Shown here: positions 28,734 through 38,123 of the stretch, piece by piece
Layout of the letters: each line of letters opens with the position of its first letter
How positions within the stretch are numbered: the stretch's first letter is position 1
Assembly: GCA_002010975.1 (NCBI GenBank)
Contig: MTLU01000019.1
Location: 1-39,117, forward strand
DNA: 39,117 bases
Source: Candidatus Bathyarchaeota archaeon JdFR-07
GTDB taxonomy: Archaea > Thermoproteota > Bathyarchaeia > Bathyarchaeales > Bathycorpusculaceae
Direction: 5' to 3'
Position numbers and translations under genes: made by a program
The notes under the pieces: generated by a model
Database searches by the model: none
Seen by the model: the letters and a program-made list of their open reading frames with translations, nothing else
What the model was told of the DNA's origin: nothing

Positions 28734-28904
28734 AAAGCCTTCCAAGTTGATGCCCTAAAAGGGGACAGCGTTTACACATTTAGCGGCCAACTTCCGAATG
28801 ATGTTTTGCTTTTAAGGACATGGTTGGCAAAAGAGCTGGACATACAAGAATCACAAGTTATGCAAGGAATTCTCGGAACAGATAAGTTTTATGTAAAAAC
28901 CTAG
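28734..28904 (+). pseudogene. Orphan 56-codon coding-like remnant without recognisable start
   Basis: Open frame after TAA 28731-28733 reads KAFQVDALKGDSVYTFSGQLPNDVLLLRTWLAKELDIQESQVMQGILGTDKFYVKT*; protein-like composition but no ATG/GTG/TTG near its N-terminus. Confidence 0.4.
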
Positions 28905-31555
28905 AGGCGCGAGCGACCAATTATTATTAACTGTCGAGGGGGCCTAGCAACTTTCTTCTTTTTTCTAATGTAATAAAGAAATATTAGTAAAAGAATAATT
29001 GCTAACCCTATCAGGAAAGGTGCGATTAACATTAGGAAAGAAACTTCGAAAATAGGTTTTATTATTATGTTTCCATCTACAAACCTGTTGTTCTCCATAT
29101 CTACTTCACCCTCAACTACTGTGGCGTTAGCGCTCAGCGTGTAAGTTCCAGGAACCACACCCTGAGTGTCCCAATCAAATGTCACTTCTTCAGCCATAGA
29201 CGGTCCTAAAGAAATTATAGAAATTGTGCCTACTTTTTTCGAGTCGTAATATACGGTCACATTAAAGCTTTCAGGAGAGCTTCCTAGGTTTACCACTATC
29301 ATTTTTATGGTCACGTTTTTCCCCACTTTTATTTCAGTTTGATCAGCATATAATTCAATAATTCCTATGTCATGAACAATTGTTGAAGGCGGTTTTACTA
29401 TCGACAAGGTGCCATCTACCAGCAAATTATTGTTGATGTTCGTTTCTCCAATTATGGAGTCTGCCTTAGCCCAGATGGTGTATTTGCCTATGTTTTCATT
29501 AATTGTATTCCATGTAAAGCTTATAGTTTCAATAGTTTTTGCTTTCATCTCAACAAACCTATATGACCATATCTCTGTCATATTAGCATATACAAATGTG
29601 TTAAATGTCTCGTTGAAATCTCCAAGATTAGCAACAGTTAGTATTATCTCTACTGTTTCTCCTCTATTAACAATTTTTTTAGTAACATTTAGGGTTGTTA
29701 TAGCAATGTCATGCTTCTTAACCAAGGCTTGAGGCTTTTTAATCCATATTTTGCCGTCTACAAGTTCATTATTCCCTATTTCTTCCTCTCCTTCAACAGG
29801 CGGTATGTTCCCCTTAATAGTGTAGTTTCCCTCAATAACTTGCGAAGTATTCCAGAAGTATTTTAAATTTAAAATTGCGCTAGGAGCAAGAAAGTTCACT
29901 TCTAAGATTGTAATGAGAAAATTGTCGTAAAATAATGTGACATCGAAAGCTTCAGGTTCACTTCCGAAGTTTCTAACCTGAACCTTGATTTCGACGATTT
30001 CGCCTATTTCAAGTTCTGATGGTTGAGCGTTAAGAAAAGTTATTGCTACATCGTGAATAATTTGAGGCGGTTTGTCCTTTATTTTTATGAGACACCCATA
30101 ACCTGTGTTGTCCTCAGTGTTTGTTTCTCCTTCTGCAGGGGTTGCTATAGCAATTATTCTGTACTCTCCTGCAGGGGTTGAAGTAGTGTTCCATTGGAAA
30201 GCTATCAGTTCTGTGGTCGCTGGTGTTAGATCTCTGATGACTTTTTCTTCTATCAAAAATTTGTCATAATATGTTCTCAGCTTTGATGATAAGGTTGCAT
30301 TTCCATTGTTTTTTACTGTTACATTTATAGTGACTATTTCCCCTTTAAAAACTTCGTTGCTTGAGCAGTCAACCTTTAAAACTTGTATATCTGGTATTAA
30401 GATTGGTTTTGTCAATTCTATTCGGAATGAGTATGTGTTATCAGATGAATCGGTTTCGTTCGGGAAGTTTTGGATAGCAATGTTAATAGTATATTGGCCT
30501 TCGGGCTGGCCAGCTGTGTTCCAAGATATGTTAAAGGATTTGGATTGTAGAGGTTCAAGTTTGTTTATGAATATTGAATCTATAAAGGAAGCGTCGGCGT
30601 GAATAGATACATAAAAATCGTTTAATGTTGTTGTTCCCTCATTTCTTACTATGACCGTTATTTCTATCGGTTTGCCTGGAGTTGTTTTTTTCGGGATGCT
30701 ACTGGCATAGGCAATTGCACCGTCGGTGAAATCTAGGTGAATCGGATCATAGATTGTTAACCAAAAGTCTGTGGATATTACAGGACAATAAGCAACGTTT
30801 TGGCTGTCTAATGCTACCACAAAAATTTTTGCTTTACCTGGTACTGCAAACTTTGGGATTGGTATTTTTTGGTATAGATACTGAATCTTGCCGTTGGGTG
30901 GAACTACAAAATTATTGATGTACAATGAGTTTATTGGAACATTTAATTCGTCAAAAATTGTAATCACTATAAATGCCGTTTTTGGGATCATTGCATTGTT
31001 TCTAAAAGAGATTTTGAACCCTACGTCTCCTCCTATGCCGAAGTAAACTCTATTATTTAGTTCGTCATCTATAGTTTTGATATGAAGTAATTCAATTATC
31101 CATTTCACTTGAAACGTTAAAATGTCCATGAAGATTTTATTGTTGACCTCAACTCTTCCAATAACTACCCATGTGCCAAAAGACTCTGTTTGATTAATCA
31201 CTGCTAAAGAAAAATTTATCGTGGCTATTCCGGAACAGTTAGTTTTAGCTACTAAGTGAAATTTGATATCTTGAATAACCTCAATAGGGCCACAAACTTC
31301 AAAGGATATAAGTTTTCCACATATTGGACCACCATCTGCTGTGAGCAAAGCATATACCTGTACTTCTTCTTGTGGTCTGAACATGTCGCTAGATTGATTG
31401 AAGCCTTTTCCGTTGTAAGGTTCTTTTTGCGTAAATAAATCTAAAGCTATTTTTTGTTCTCCATATGCGAACAAAGGCGAGTAATTTGTTGTGAATGTTG
31501 AAGTAAATGTTAAGAATATTATCATGAACCAGAAAAACTTAGGGATTTTCCTCAT
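28901..31555 (-). CDS. Secreted membrane-anchored protein with five CARDB-like Ig repeats
   Basis: Signal-like N-terminus; repeat blocks of the form HDIAITTLNV...GETVEIILTVANLG...ISFTWNT...GKYTIWAKA...GETNINNNLLVDG; C-terminal TM plus YYIRKKKK. Confidence 0.85.
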   Translation of the reverse strand: MRKIPKFFWFMIIFLTFTSTFTTNYSPLFAYGEQKIALDLFTQKEPYNGKGFNQSSDMFRPQEEVQVYALLTADGGPICGKLISFEVCGPIEVIQDIKFHLVAKTNCSGIATINFSLAVINQTESFGTWVVIGRVEVNNKIFMDILTFQVKWIIELLHIKTIDDELNNRVYFGIGGDVGFKISFRNNAMIPKTAFIVITIFDELNVPINSLYINNFVVPPNGKIQYLYQKIPIPKFAVPGKAKIFVVALDSQNVAYCPVISTDFWLTIYDPIHLDFTDGAIAYASSIPKKTTPGKPIEITVIVRNEGTTTLNDFYVSIHADASFIDSIFINKLEPLQSKSFNISWNTAGQPEGQYTINIAIQNFPNETDSSDNTYSFRIELTKPILIPDIQVLKVDCSSNEVFKGEIVTINVTVKNNGNATLSSKLRTYYDKFLIEEKVIRDLTPATTELIAFQWNTTSTPAGEYRIIAIATPAEGETNTEDNTGYGCLIKIKDKPPQIIHDVAITFLNAQPSELEIGEIVEIKVQVRNFGSEPEAFDVTLFYDNFLITILEVNFLAPSAILNLKYFWNTSQVIEGNYTIKGNIPPVEGEEEIGNNELVDGKIWIKKPQALVKKHDIAITTLNVTKKIVNRGETVEIILTVANLGDFNETFNTFVYANMTEIWSYRFVEMKAKTIETISFTWNTINENIGKYTIWAKADSIIGETNINNNLLVDGTLSIVKPPSTIVHDIGIIELYADQTEIKVGKNVTIKMIVVNLGSSPESFNVTVYYDSKKVGTISIISLGPSMAEEVTFDWDTQGVVPGTYTLSANATVVEGEVDMENNRFVDGNIIIKPIFEVSFLMLIAPFLIGLAIILLLIFLYYIRKKKKVARPPRQLIIIGRSRL

Positions 31556-31568
31556 GGTTGGTTTCCTT

Positions 31569-32087
31569 CTAAGGCTGGAGTATTAAAATCCAATTTGCTA
31601 TAGAGTAGACGTATATGATGGTTATCGCTGTGTATATTCCAACGGGGACAACTTTCCTTAGAAGGGTTGTAAACTCGGTTTTAGGCCGCATCCTTTCTGT
31701 CAGCTTTTTTGTTGAGAATAGTGTGAAACATGTTATTAGAAAGAATACTGGAGAGGCGATGTAAGGCGATATCCATTGGGATAGAAATGCAACATAAAGG
31801 TTTGGCTCAAGAAATGGCGAATATCTTAAGTAGCTTATTATTCTAAGAATTTCTTCTATCAGGACTAGCATAAATGCGAATGCAAAAAAGTTTTTCTGAA
31901 ATTTTAGAGCAGCGTTCGCTGGTATTTGAACTTTTTCGGCTAGAGGTTTTCGGGATGGTAGTTGTACTAGTTGATAAGTTGAACAATTATGCGTAGTGGG
32001 GTTCCTATGTTCCAGGCAAAAGTATTCTTTACAGTATGGACATATATGGGTGATGTATGTTTCTTTGTTGCAGTAGTTGCATCGCAT
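31569..32087 (-). CDS. AN1-type zinc-finger membrane protein
   Basis: CNYCNKETYITHICPYCKEYFCLEHRNPTTHNC matches AN1 spacing; followed by hydrophobic segments. Confidence 0.8.
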   Translation of the reverse strand: MRCNYCNKETYITHICPYCKEYFCLEHRNPTTHNCSTYQLVQLPSRKPLAEKVQIPANAALKFQKNFFAFAFMLVLIEEILRIISYLRYSPFLEPNLYVAFLSQWISPYIASPVFFLITCFTLFSTKKLTERMRPKTEFTTLLRKVVPVGIYTAITIIYVYSIANWILILQP

Positions 32088-32129
32088 TTTGCCGTCCTTC
32101 CGATGACTTGTTGGATTTTCTAGGGGCTG

Positions 32130-32765
32130 TTATGGTAGTTTCCCTGTTAGATAGTCAATTATGGCTGTCCATAAGGGTAAATATGCTGTGCCATCTATTT
32201 TTGCGAGAAGTTCTTGGTACCTTATTGTTAATGTCATTGTTAGGCTTGCAAATCCCATGTTTAACGTTCTGTAAGGATCTTTATAGTTTACCAGCACTTT
32301 TCCGAGGAGAATTTTGCATGTTGTTACGTTTGGAGCTGTTTCTACTGATTTTATGCTTGCATAGTCAGCTGATATTTCTAGTAGTATCTCTCCTTCAGTG
32401 TAGTTTAAGCTGAAATCGGATAACGTGAAGTTTACTAGCCCTATGTAGGGAAGGATTTCTTTAGCTGGGTCAATAGAAAATTCTGTGGCGAAAACTCTTA
32501 CGGGTACTGGTATTTGCAGGATGGTGGCTAAAACTATTGTTGCAATTATGGTGGATGTGCCTATTTTCCATCTCCAATTTCCGCCTCCGATCTTAGGAAA
32601 AGTTAAGCTTTTTCTGGTTGCTGCTTTCCTTGTTGGCATTTGGTCAGCTTCGGTTGGTATGTGGCCACATACAAGACATTTATAGTACAGTTCGTCTAAA
32701 AATCCGTAGGAATCTCTTCTGCATAATATCATCATATTGTCATTACTACATTTAGGACATTTCAA
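32130..32765 (-). CDS. Zinc-ribbon protein with one TM and extracytoplasmic beta-rich domain
   Basis: MKCPKCSNDN...YKCLVCGHIP zinc ribbon; hydrophobic IGTSTIIATIVLATILQIPVPVRVF; SD GGGAGG upstream of TTG start. Confidence 0.65.
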   Translation of the reverse strand: MKCPKCSNDNMMILCRRDSYGFLDELYYKCLVCGHIPTEADQMPTRKAATRKSLTFPKIGGGNWRWKIGTSTIIATIVLATILQIPVPVRVFATEFSIDPAKEILPYIGLVNFTLSDFSLNYTEGEILLEISADYASIKSVETAPNVTTCKILLGKVLVNYKDPYRTLNMGFASLTMTLTIRYQELLAKIDGTAYLPLWTAIIDYLTGKLP

Positions 32766-32904
32766 GGGGGTTCCTCCCTTTCTCCTTTAGATAAGAATAC
32801 TGTTCGCTTTTATTTAACTAGTTATGTAAAAAAATTCCATATTCTATTGGAGGAAATATTGTATCTGCTGAAAGACGATATATCCCTGAAAAACAATAAT
32901 GCTG

Positions 32905-33141
32905 CTAGCTAGAGCGTAGTTTAAGATACTTGTAGTAGATTTCTGAAGCTGTGGCACATGTTGCTATAGCAATTATCAGCAAACCGATTTCAAGGCTTGC
33001 GACTAGTGGGTTATGTTCGAAGGTCACCACATATGTACTGTTTAGATTTAAACAAAGGATAAAAAGAAAGAGTGCTGATGTTGCCATCGCCACGGATAAG
33101 CCGATACAGAATAGAAGAAACTTGAAGTTGTTTTTATTCAT
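32905..33141 (-). CDS. Small two-TM membrane protein, unknown
   Basis: 78-aa ORF with two hydrophobic segments; same orientation as neighbours. Confidence 0.5.
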   Translation of the reverse strand: MNKNNFKFLLFCIGLSVAMATSALFLFILCLNLNSTYVVTFEHNPLVASLEIGLLIIAIATCATASEIYYKYLKLRSS

Positions 33142-33244
33142 TTAAATCGGTCTAGACTGTTTTTGACGAAGGTTTAAGAATTGTGAATTTCAAGTATTTA
33201 CTTTGAGTATAGATTTTTAGTTTCAGAAAAATGGGAGGGTAGGT

Positions 33245-36010
33245 TCAGGCGTATAGTTTTCTGAAAACAAGAATGGAGGCTATTATTGCTGATATGGCGG
33301 CTATTAATGACAATGCAAGATTTGTGGGCTGTAGTCCTGTTTCTGTTTTAATGGAATCTATTGTTGCATAGAGGGTTCCAACTCTAGTTTCTATTGTAAC
33401 TGTTTTTCCGTGAATTTCGCTTATCGTTCCTTGTAGAATGCCAAGTGAGGTTTGTATGGCAACTGTGTTTTGCTTTGTTACTATGATTTCATTAATTATG
33501 TTATCTAGTTTCGCTGAGATTGCTCCAAGATCAGTACCTGCAAACCCTGCATTAAGGATTGCTATGCCATCTTCTATATTGCCTTCAACACTTTCTATCT
33601 TTAACTCAAGATCTTTTAGATCTAGTTCTATTTGACCTATTTTGGTGTTAACGGTTGCAATGTTGTCGTTGATGGCAGTTAAAGTCGCGTTAAAACCATC
33701 CAAGGTTTGGCTTACAATAAAGCTAGCTGTTCCGAAGCCGCTTAGTGAAAATCCGTCTAGGGATAATGTTGCATTTACTATTATGAAATAGTTTCCCTTT
33801 TCATTTGGACAAATGAATGAAGCTGCATAAACTCCTGTTGATATTTTCTGTGGGGCTAGGTTTTCTATTAGTGTGTTTTCTTGGTATAGTCTGAATGTTA
33901 TGGTTGTTGGGTCTGTTGCTGTCCCGTCTAGGTCAATTTCTGCGTATACTTTAACGTTTTCTCCGCTGAAATAGAGCGTGCCGGTATTTACTCTTACGTA
34001 TAAGGGGTCTTTAAGGACATAGAATGGTGTAGACGCTTCGAATTTGTATATGTCTTTTTCAATTGTAGCGTCGAATTGATACAAGAGTATGTCATATTCT
34101 CCTGGTGTTAAGGCTGGTACCTTCAAGAATGGAGAACCTATATGATATTGTTGGTCAGCGTCTTGCCAGCACAGCTTTCCATTCCATGCAGGGCTGGAGG
34201 GGTCGGGGTATTGATTTTCATCCATCGGGAAGCGATAGGCAAAGGGAAGGTATAATTTGCTAAGCCATGCATAGTCAAATTCGTTGTTTAGAATAAAGCC
34301 TTTTTCATATACCCAGTATTTGTTGGGTCCAAAATCTAGAACTAAATAGTAGTTATGTTTTTGTATGGTTGTTTTCTCTGTTGTGCAATCGTATATTTTT
34401 TCTATGTATTTGGGTAGTGGTAGGCCTTCTCCGAATATTTGTATGAATTGTCCGCTTAGACCTATTTCGGGATCTGTCCAGATTTTTGTTTTAACTCTGA
34501 AAAGGCCTGCCTGTGGATAGTCTGGCATCAAACCGCTTCTGATTTTTGTCTTTCTTTCTTCCGCATATATTGGATGGTATCCTCCATAGCTTTGTGGGAT
34601 GTTAAACGTGAAGGTGAAGGTTCCTCTTGAATTTGTTTTTGGAGGGTTCTTTTTTGGTGTTACTGTGAGGTTATCGAGTTGGGGTTTCCATTGAAGTTTG
34701 ATTCCTTCACTGCCCCATTCTATTGCCCATGTGTCGAAGTATCTGCCTTGGCTGACATCTCTATATATTACATCCATTTCTTTGTTTGGAGCGAATCCTT
34801 TGCCTGTTATAGTAACTTCGTCGTCTACGTATCCTTCTGTGGGCTCTATCCAGACCCATGGAATGACTCTGAAATCTGTTTCTACTGTAATTTTTCCATC
34901 GGTTGCCTTTATCTTGTGGGTGCCTCTGGTTGCTTCTGGAACCTTGAATGTGCATGAAAATGCTCCGAAACTATCTGTTTTTGTTCGGCAAACTTCTTGT
35001 TTATCAAAATAGCAAATTATTTCATGGTTGGGTAGAAAACCTGTTTTTCCTTTTACCTTTACTGTAGAGTCTACATGTCCTACTGGCTCTAAATATAAGA
35101 AGCATGGGTCGATAGTGTAGGCGTCAATTGGTCTTGCGGGTTTGTACCAGAAGAACATTACTGGTGTTGATTCTTTCTTGTTTTCTGCGTAATCGTATGC
35201 GATAGCTACTGCTTTGTGCCATGCTTCGTCTCGAAGATATTTAGTTTTTGTCTTCCACCAATAGACTTTGTTTTTCTTGTCGTATTTCATTAGTCCGACA
35301 AATGTGGGTCCTGTTGTTCCTGTTTTTTCTATGTATGTGAACCATAGTTCTACTTTTTTTATGCCCGAAGGATGTAGTCCATCAGGGTCGCTTGCTGTTG
35401 CGTTTACCCATACCCATTCTCCATATTGGAATACTGTTTCGTTTTGAGGGTATATTATTTCGACAATTGGAAGATGATTGTCTATTAATATGAATAGCTG
35501 GTGGAAGTTTGTGGCTGCAGTGGAGCCTGCGTCCACCGTCCAGACGTCAATGTTGTAGCTGCATTCGCTTTTTGGGCCTTGTGTCATAAATATGTCAAAG
35601 CGAGCAGTTTCCCCTTCCTGTATATAGTTTTGTGAGGAGTCTGTGCGGAAGTATAGGACTGTTGGTCTTTTGTTGGGTCCGAACTCGTCTGGTGTGGCGT
35701 ACCATCCTGTTTTTTGTTGGGTCTTAGTGAAATTAAAATATGAGTTTCCATCGGAGTCTTTCTTGAATACTATTTTTATCTCTTTTATTGGATCTGGACC
35801 GTTGTTTTTTACGGTGAAATTTATCCACTTTGGAGTATAACCGTTCCAGTAGTATTCATTTGCATCTCCAGGATGGGGAGGATATGTTGGATCAACTGGA
35901 GCTTCTTTAACCCATTGAACCTTCGCGGTGTGTGTTGCAAAGGTAATATTCATTAACATAGCATTAGCAGTTAAAACTATCAATATAATTATGGCTAGAA
36001 TTTTCTTCAT
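33245..36010 (-). CDS. Large secreted surface protein: Ig/IPT-like domains, coiled-coil stalk, C-terminal TM
   Basis: Signal peptide MKKILAIIILIVLTANAMLMNITFATHT; repeats such as WIEPTEGYVDDEVTITGKGFAPNKEM and YLEPVGHVDSTVKVKGKTGFLPNHEI; coiled coil IATVNTKIGQIELDLKDLELKIESVEGNIEDG; terminal TM ALSLIAAISAIIASILVFRKLYA. Confidence 0.82.
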   Translation of the reverse strand: MKKILAIIILIVLTANAMLMNITFATHTAKVQWVKEAPVDPTYPPHPGDANEYYWNGYTPKWINFTVKNNGPDPIKEIKIVFKKDSDGNSYFNFTKTQQKTGWYATPDEFGPNKRPTVLYFRTDSSQNYIQEGETARFDIFMTQGPKSECSYNIDVWTVDAGSTAATNFHQLFILIDNHLPIVEIIYPQNETVFQYGEWVWVNATASDPDGLHPSGIKKVELWFTYIEKTGTTGPTFVGLMKYDKKNKVYWWKTKTKYLRDEAWHKAVAIAYDYAENKKESTPVMFFWYKPARPIDAYTIDPCFLYLEPVGHVDSTVKVKGKTGFLPNHEIICYFDKQEVCRTKTDSFGAFSCTFKVPEATRGTHKIKATDGKITVETDFRVIPWVWIEPTEGYVDDEVTITGKGFAPNKEMDVIYRDVSQGRYFDTWAIEWGSEGIKLQWKPQLDNLTVTPKKNPPKTNSRGTFTFTFNIPQSYGGYHPIYAEERKTKIRSGLMPDYPQAGLFRVKTKIWTDPEIGLSGQFIQIFGEGLPLPKYIEKIYDCTTEKTTIQKHNYYLVLDFGPNKYWVYEKGFILNNEFDYAWLSKLYLPFAYRFPMDENQYPDPSSPAWNGKLCWQDADQQYHIGSPFLKVPALTPGEYDILLYQFDATIEKDIYKFEASTPFYVLKDPLYVRVNTGTLYFSGENVKVYAEIDLDGTATDPTTITFRLYQENTLIENLAPQKISTGVYAASFICPNEKGNYFIIVNATLSLDGFSLSGFGTASFIVSQTLDGFNATLTAINDNIATVNTKIGQIELDLKDLELKIESVEGNIEDGIAILNAGFAGTDLGAISAKLDNIINEIIVTKQNTVAIQTSLGILQGTISEIHGKTVTIETRVGTLYATIDSIKTETGLQPTNLALSLIAAISAIIASILVFRKLYA

Positions 36011-36096
36011 TTTCCCTTCTCCTTTGAAAGGGAAAAAGCTTGAATCATCAATTAAACTTTGTGGAATTATCTTATAGAATAGCTTTCTACATACTT

Positions 36097-36513
36097 TTAG
36101 TCAGGTGCGAGATTCTGTTGAAGTATATGCGTATCAAGAATGTACTTAGTTATGATTATGTTTTTGTCCATGAAATTGTTTATTTGTAGGTTTTCTATTT
36201 TTTCTGGCATATTGAGGGTGATTACTATCTTGTCGCCTAGAGCGTGGTTGATGCTTGTTTCTATGAGGTTTTTCAGGCCTAGGGGATGGATATAGTAGAT
36301 TGTGCGTGTTCTTACGTAGGGATGTGTTATTTTGTTTAGTTTTATGGCTAGCATTATTAAGTTAAGTTTTGGATGGTTTATTTCGTCTGTGGGCAGAATG
36401 ATTTCGCAGAAGCCTTGGTAGTGCTCTGAAAACTTGAATATGGCGTTGAGTTGTTCAATTAGAAATTCTTGTTGGGTTTGGATGGGGACGATAAATGTTA
36501 TTGTCGACTTCAA
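36097..36513 (-). CDS. Hypothetical protein with degenerate GT2-like pattern
   Basis: ITFIVPIQTQQEFLIEQLNAIFKFSEHYQGFCEIILPTDE...RTIYYIHPLGLKNLIETSINHALGDKIVIT parallels the GT2 N-terminal fold order without DGS or DxD motifs. Confidence 0.45.
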   Translation of the reverse strand: MKSTITFIVPIQTQQEFLIEQLNAIFKFSEHYQGFCEIILPTDEINHPKLNLIMLAIKLNKITHPYVRTRTIYYIHPLGLKNLIETSINHALGDKIVITLNMPEKIENLQINNFMDKNIIITKYILDTHILQQNLAPD

Positions 36514-36657
36514 TTTCTGTGTACCTGTATGTTTCTTGGGTTTTTGTTTTTAAAAGAGGTGTTCTGGGCTTATAATATGTCGTAATAAAGAATATTTCAA
36601 TTCTGGAATGGAAGGCTTCCTACATAATGTATAAATTGGGCTTTTCTAGAGAATTAT

Positions 36658-36879
36658 GTGGGGAGAGGATTGGCTTTAGAAGAAATTGAAGCATTCTGTT
36701 GGGGTTTAAAAGAGTGCCCAAAGTGTGGTTCTTCTGAGGGATTTTGGCTTGTAGCTAAGTTGAACAGAAGCTATGTTCAGTGCAAGCATTGCGGTGATAT
36801 ACTGGAATTTTGTGAAATTTTTCCTGTTGCTAAGAAGAGCGGATTTTCGAAGAGACTTTTTAGAAGTAGGGGTGTTTGA
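36658..36879 (+). CDS. Small zinc-ribbon protein
   Basis: ECPKCGSSEGFWLVAKLNRSYVQCKHCGDILEFCE: two CxxC knuckles. Confidence 0.65.
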   Translation: MGRGLALEEIEAFCWGLKECPKCGSSEGFWLVAKLNRSYVQCKHCGDILEFCEIFPVAKKSGFSKRLFRSRGV

Positions 36880-36900
36880 TTAACATGCTTGATTTTGTTT

Positions 36901-37977
36901 TTACCATTTGTTTTTCGGTTTTATTAGTGCTTTAAAGAATAAGGATGCATTGACGTAGCGTATGAAAAAGTATCTCGGTATTCCTGCCATTGCTTGTTTT
37001 ACCATGAAGATTTTTCTTGCCTCTATATAAGTTATGATTGTTAGTATTAATGTGTCAATAAGTAGCATCAGTATGACAAATAGCCATTGGAAGGTTGTTA
37101 ACAAGTATATCATTATAGCTAAGTATATTAGGAAGCTTAAAGATTCGCCTAAAACCCATAGAATTGTGAATTTTAAGCCTTTGCGGATTTCTTTGAAGTG
37201 TTTTGGCATGGCTGGTCTCCAGCTGAACCATCTTTCTATTTGCTGGAGGTAGGCTTTGAAAGTTTCTGGGTCTTCTGTGAAGCAGATTGCGTCTGGGTTG
37301 TAGTTGACGAGATGTTTTTTCTGGGCTTTCCATGTTAGTTCCAGATCTTCGACTAGTGTGTCTTTTGGTATTCCTCCATTTTTGAGAAGCCACCAGGTTC
37401 TCCACATTGTGGCACATCCTGTTAGAACCCATAAGCCCTTATATTTTGTTTGGAGGGGTTTGTAGGTTCTTTGTCCGTATAGGTATTCGACTAGTCTTGT
37501 TTTTTGTGTTGTGGTGAAGGTTTTGCTTGGAAGTATTTTTCCGCAGACACCCACTACATCTTTGGAGTAGAAGCCTCGCATTGCGTTGTGGGCGAAGCCT
37601 TGGGCTAGGTAGGTGTCAGCGTCTACGATTAGTACAAATGGTGTTTTTACGTAGGCTAGAGCGTAGTTTATTGCGTATGCTTTTCCATGGTTTTCTGGGA
37701 AACGGATGTATCGGATTCCCCTTTTCTCTGTGTATTTCTGCAATATTTCTGTAGTTCCGTCTGTTGAGCCGTCGTTAACTATTATTATTTCGTGGGGTTT
37801 TCTTGTTTGTCTTTGAATTGAGCGGATTGTGCTTTCTACGGTGTCGCGTTTGTTGTAGACTGGGACGATTACTGTGTATTCTAATTCTGGTGCTGCGCTG
37901 AGGAGTTTTGTGGATCTTATGAAGATGCCTAGGAGGGCTAGTCCGAATGGTGTCGGGAATGTTGGTTCGTAGGGCAT
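36901..37977 (-). CDS. Processive-type glycosyltransferase family 2
   Basis: YTVIVPVYNKRDTVESTIRSIQRQTRKPHEIIIVNDGSTDGT, VDADT, VEDLELTW and QIERW (QxxRW) motifs; C-terminal TM segments. Confidence 0.9.
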   Translation of the reverse strand: MPYEPTFPTPFGLALLGIFIRSTKLLSAAPELEYTVIVPVYNKRDTVESTIRSIQRQTRKPHEIIIVNDGSTDGTTEILQKYTEKRGIRYIRFPENHGKAYAINYALAYVKTPFVLIVDADTYLAQGFAHNAMRGFYSKDVVGVCGKILPSKTFTTTQKTRLVEYLYGQRTYKPLQTKYKGLWVLTGCATMWRTWWLLKNGGIPKDTLVEDLELTWKAQKKHLVNYNPDAICFTEDPETFKAYLQQIERWFSWRPAMPKHFKEIRKGLKFTILWVLGESLSFLIYLAIMIYLLTTFQWLFVILMLLIDTLILTIITYIEARKIFMVKQAMAGIPRYFFIRYVNASLFFKALIKPKNKW

Positions 37978-38123
37978 TGGCCTTTCTCCAGCGTCTCCTC
38001 TTCTTTTCTTGTGTATTGAGAATTTGTAAAAGTTTTAATAATTGATTATTCTGGGATTGTAATATTGTCTGTTAAGTAACAAATTGATGATTTGGTTCTA
38101 GTCTTATTGTTATGAAATTTGTA

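Noticed and set aside
28901-31555. Possible DNA tandem repeat from the CARDB-like blocks
   Set aside because: Repeats are at the protein-fold level (about 100 aa each, divergent), not nucleotide tandem repeats or CRISPR.
34698-35012. 104-aa plus-strand ORF (also 34679..34957)
   Set aside because: Antisense inside the 921-aa surface protein.
37055-37432. 125-aa minus-strand ORF
   Set aside because: Alternate frame within the GT2 gene; no protein-like features.
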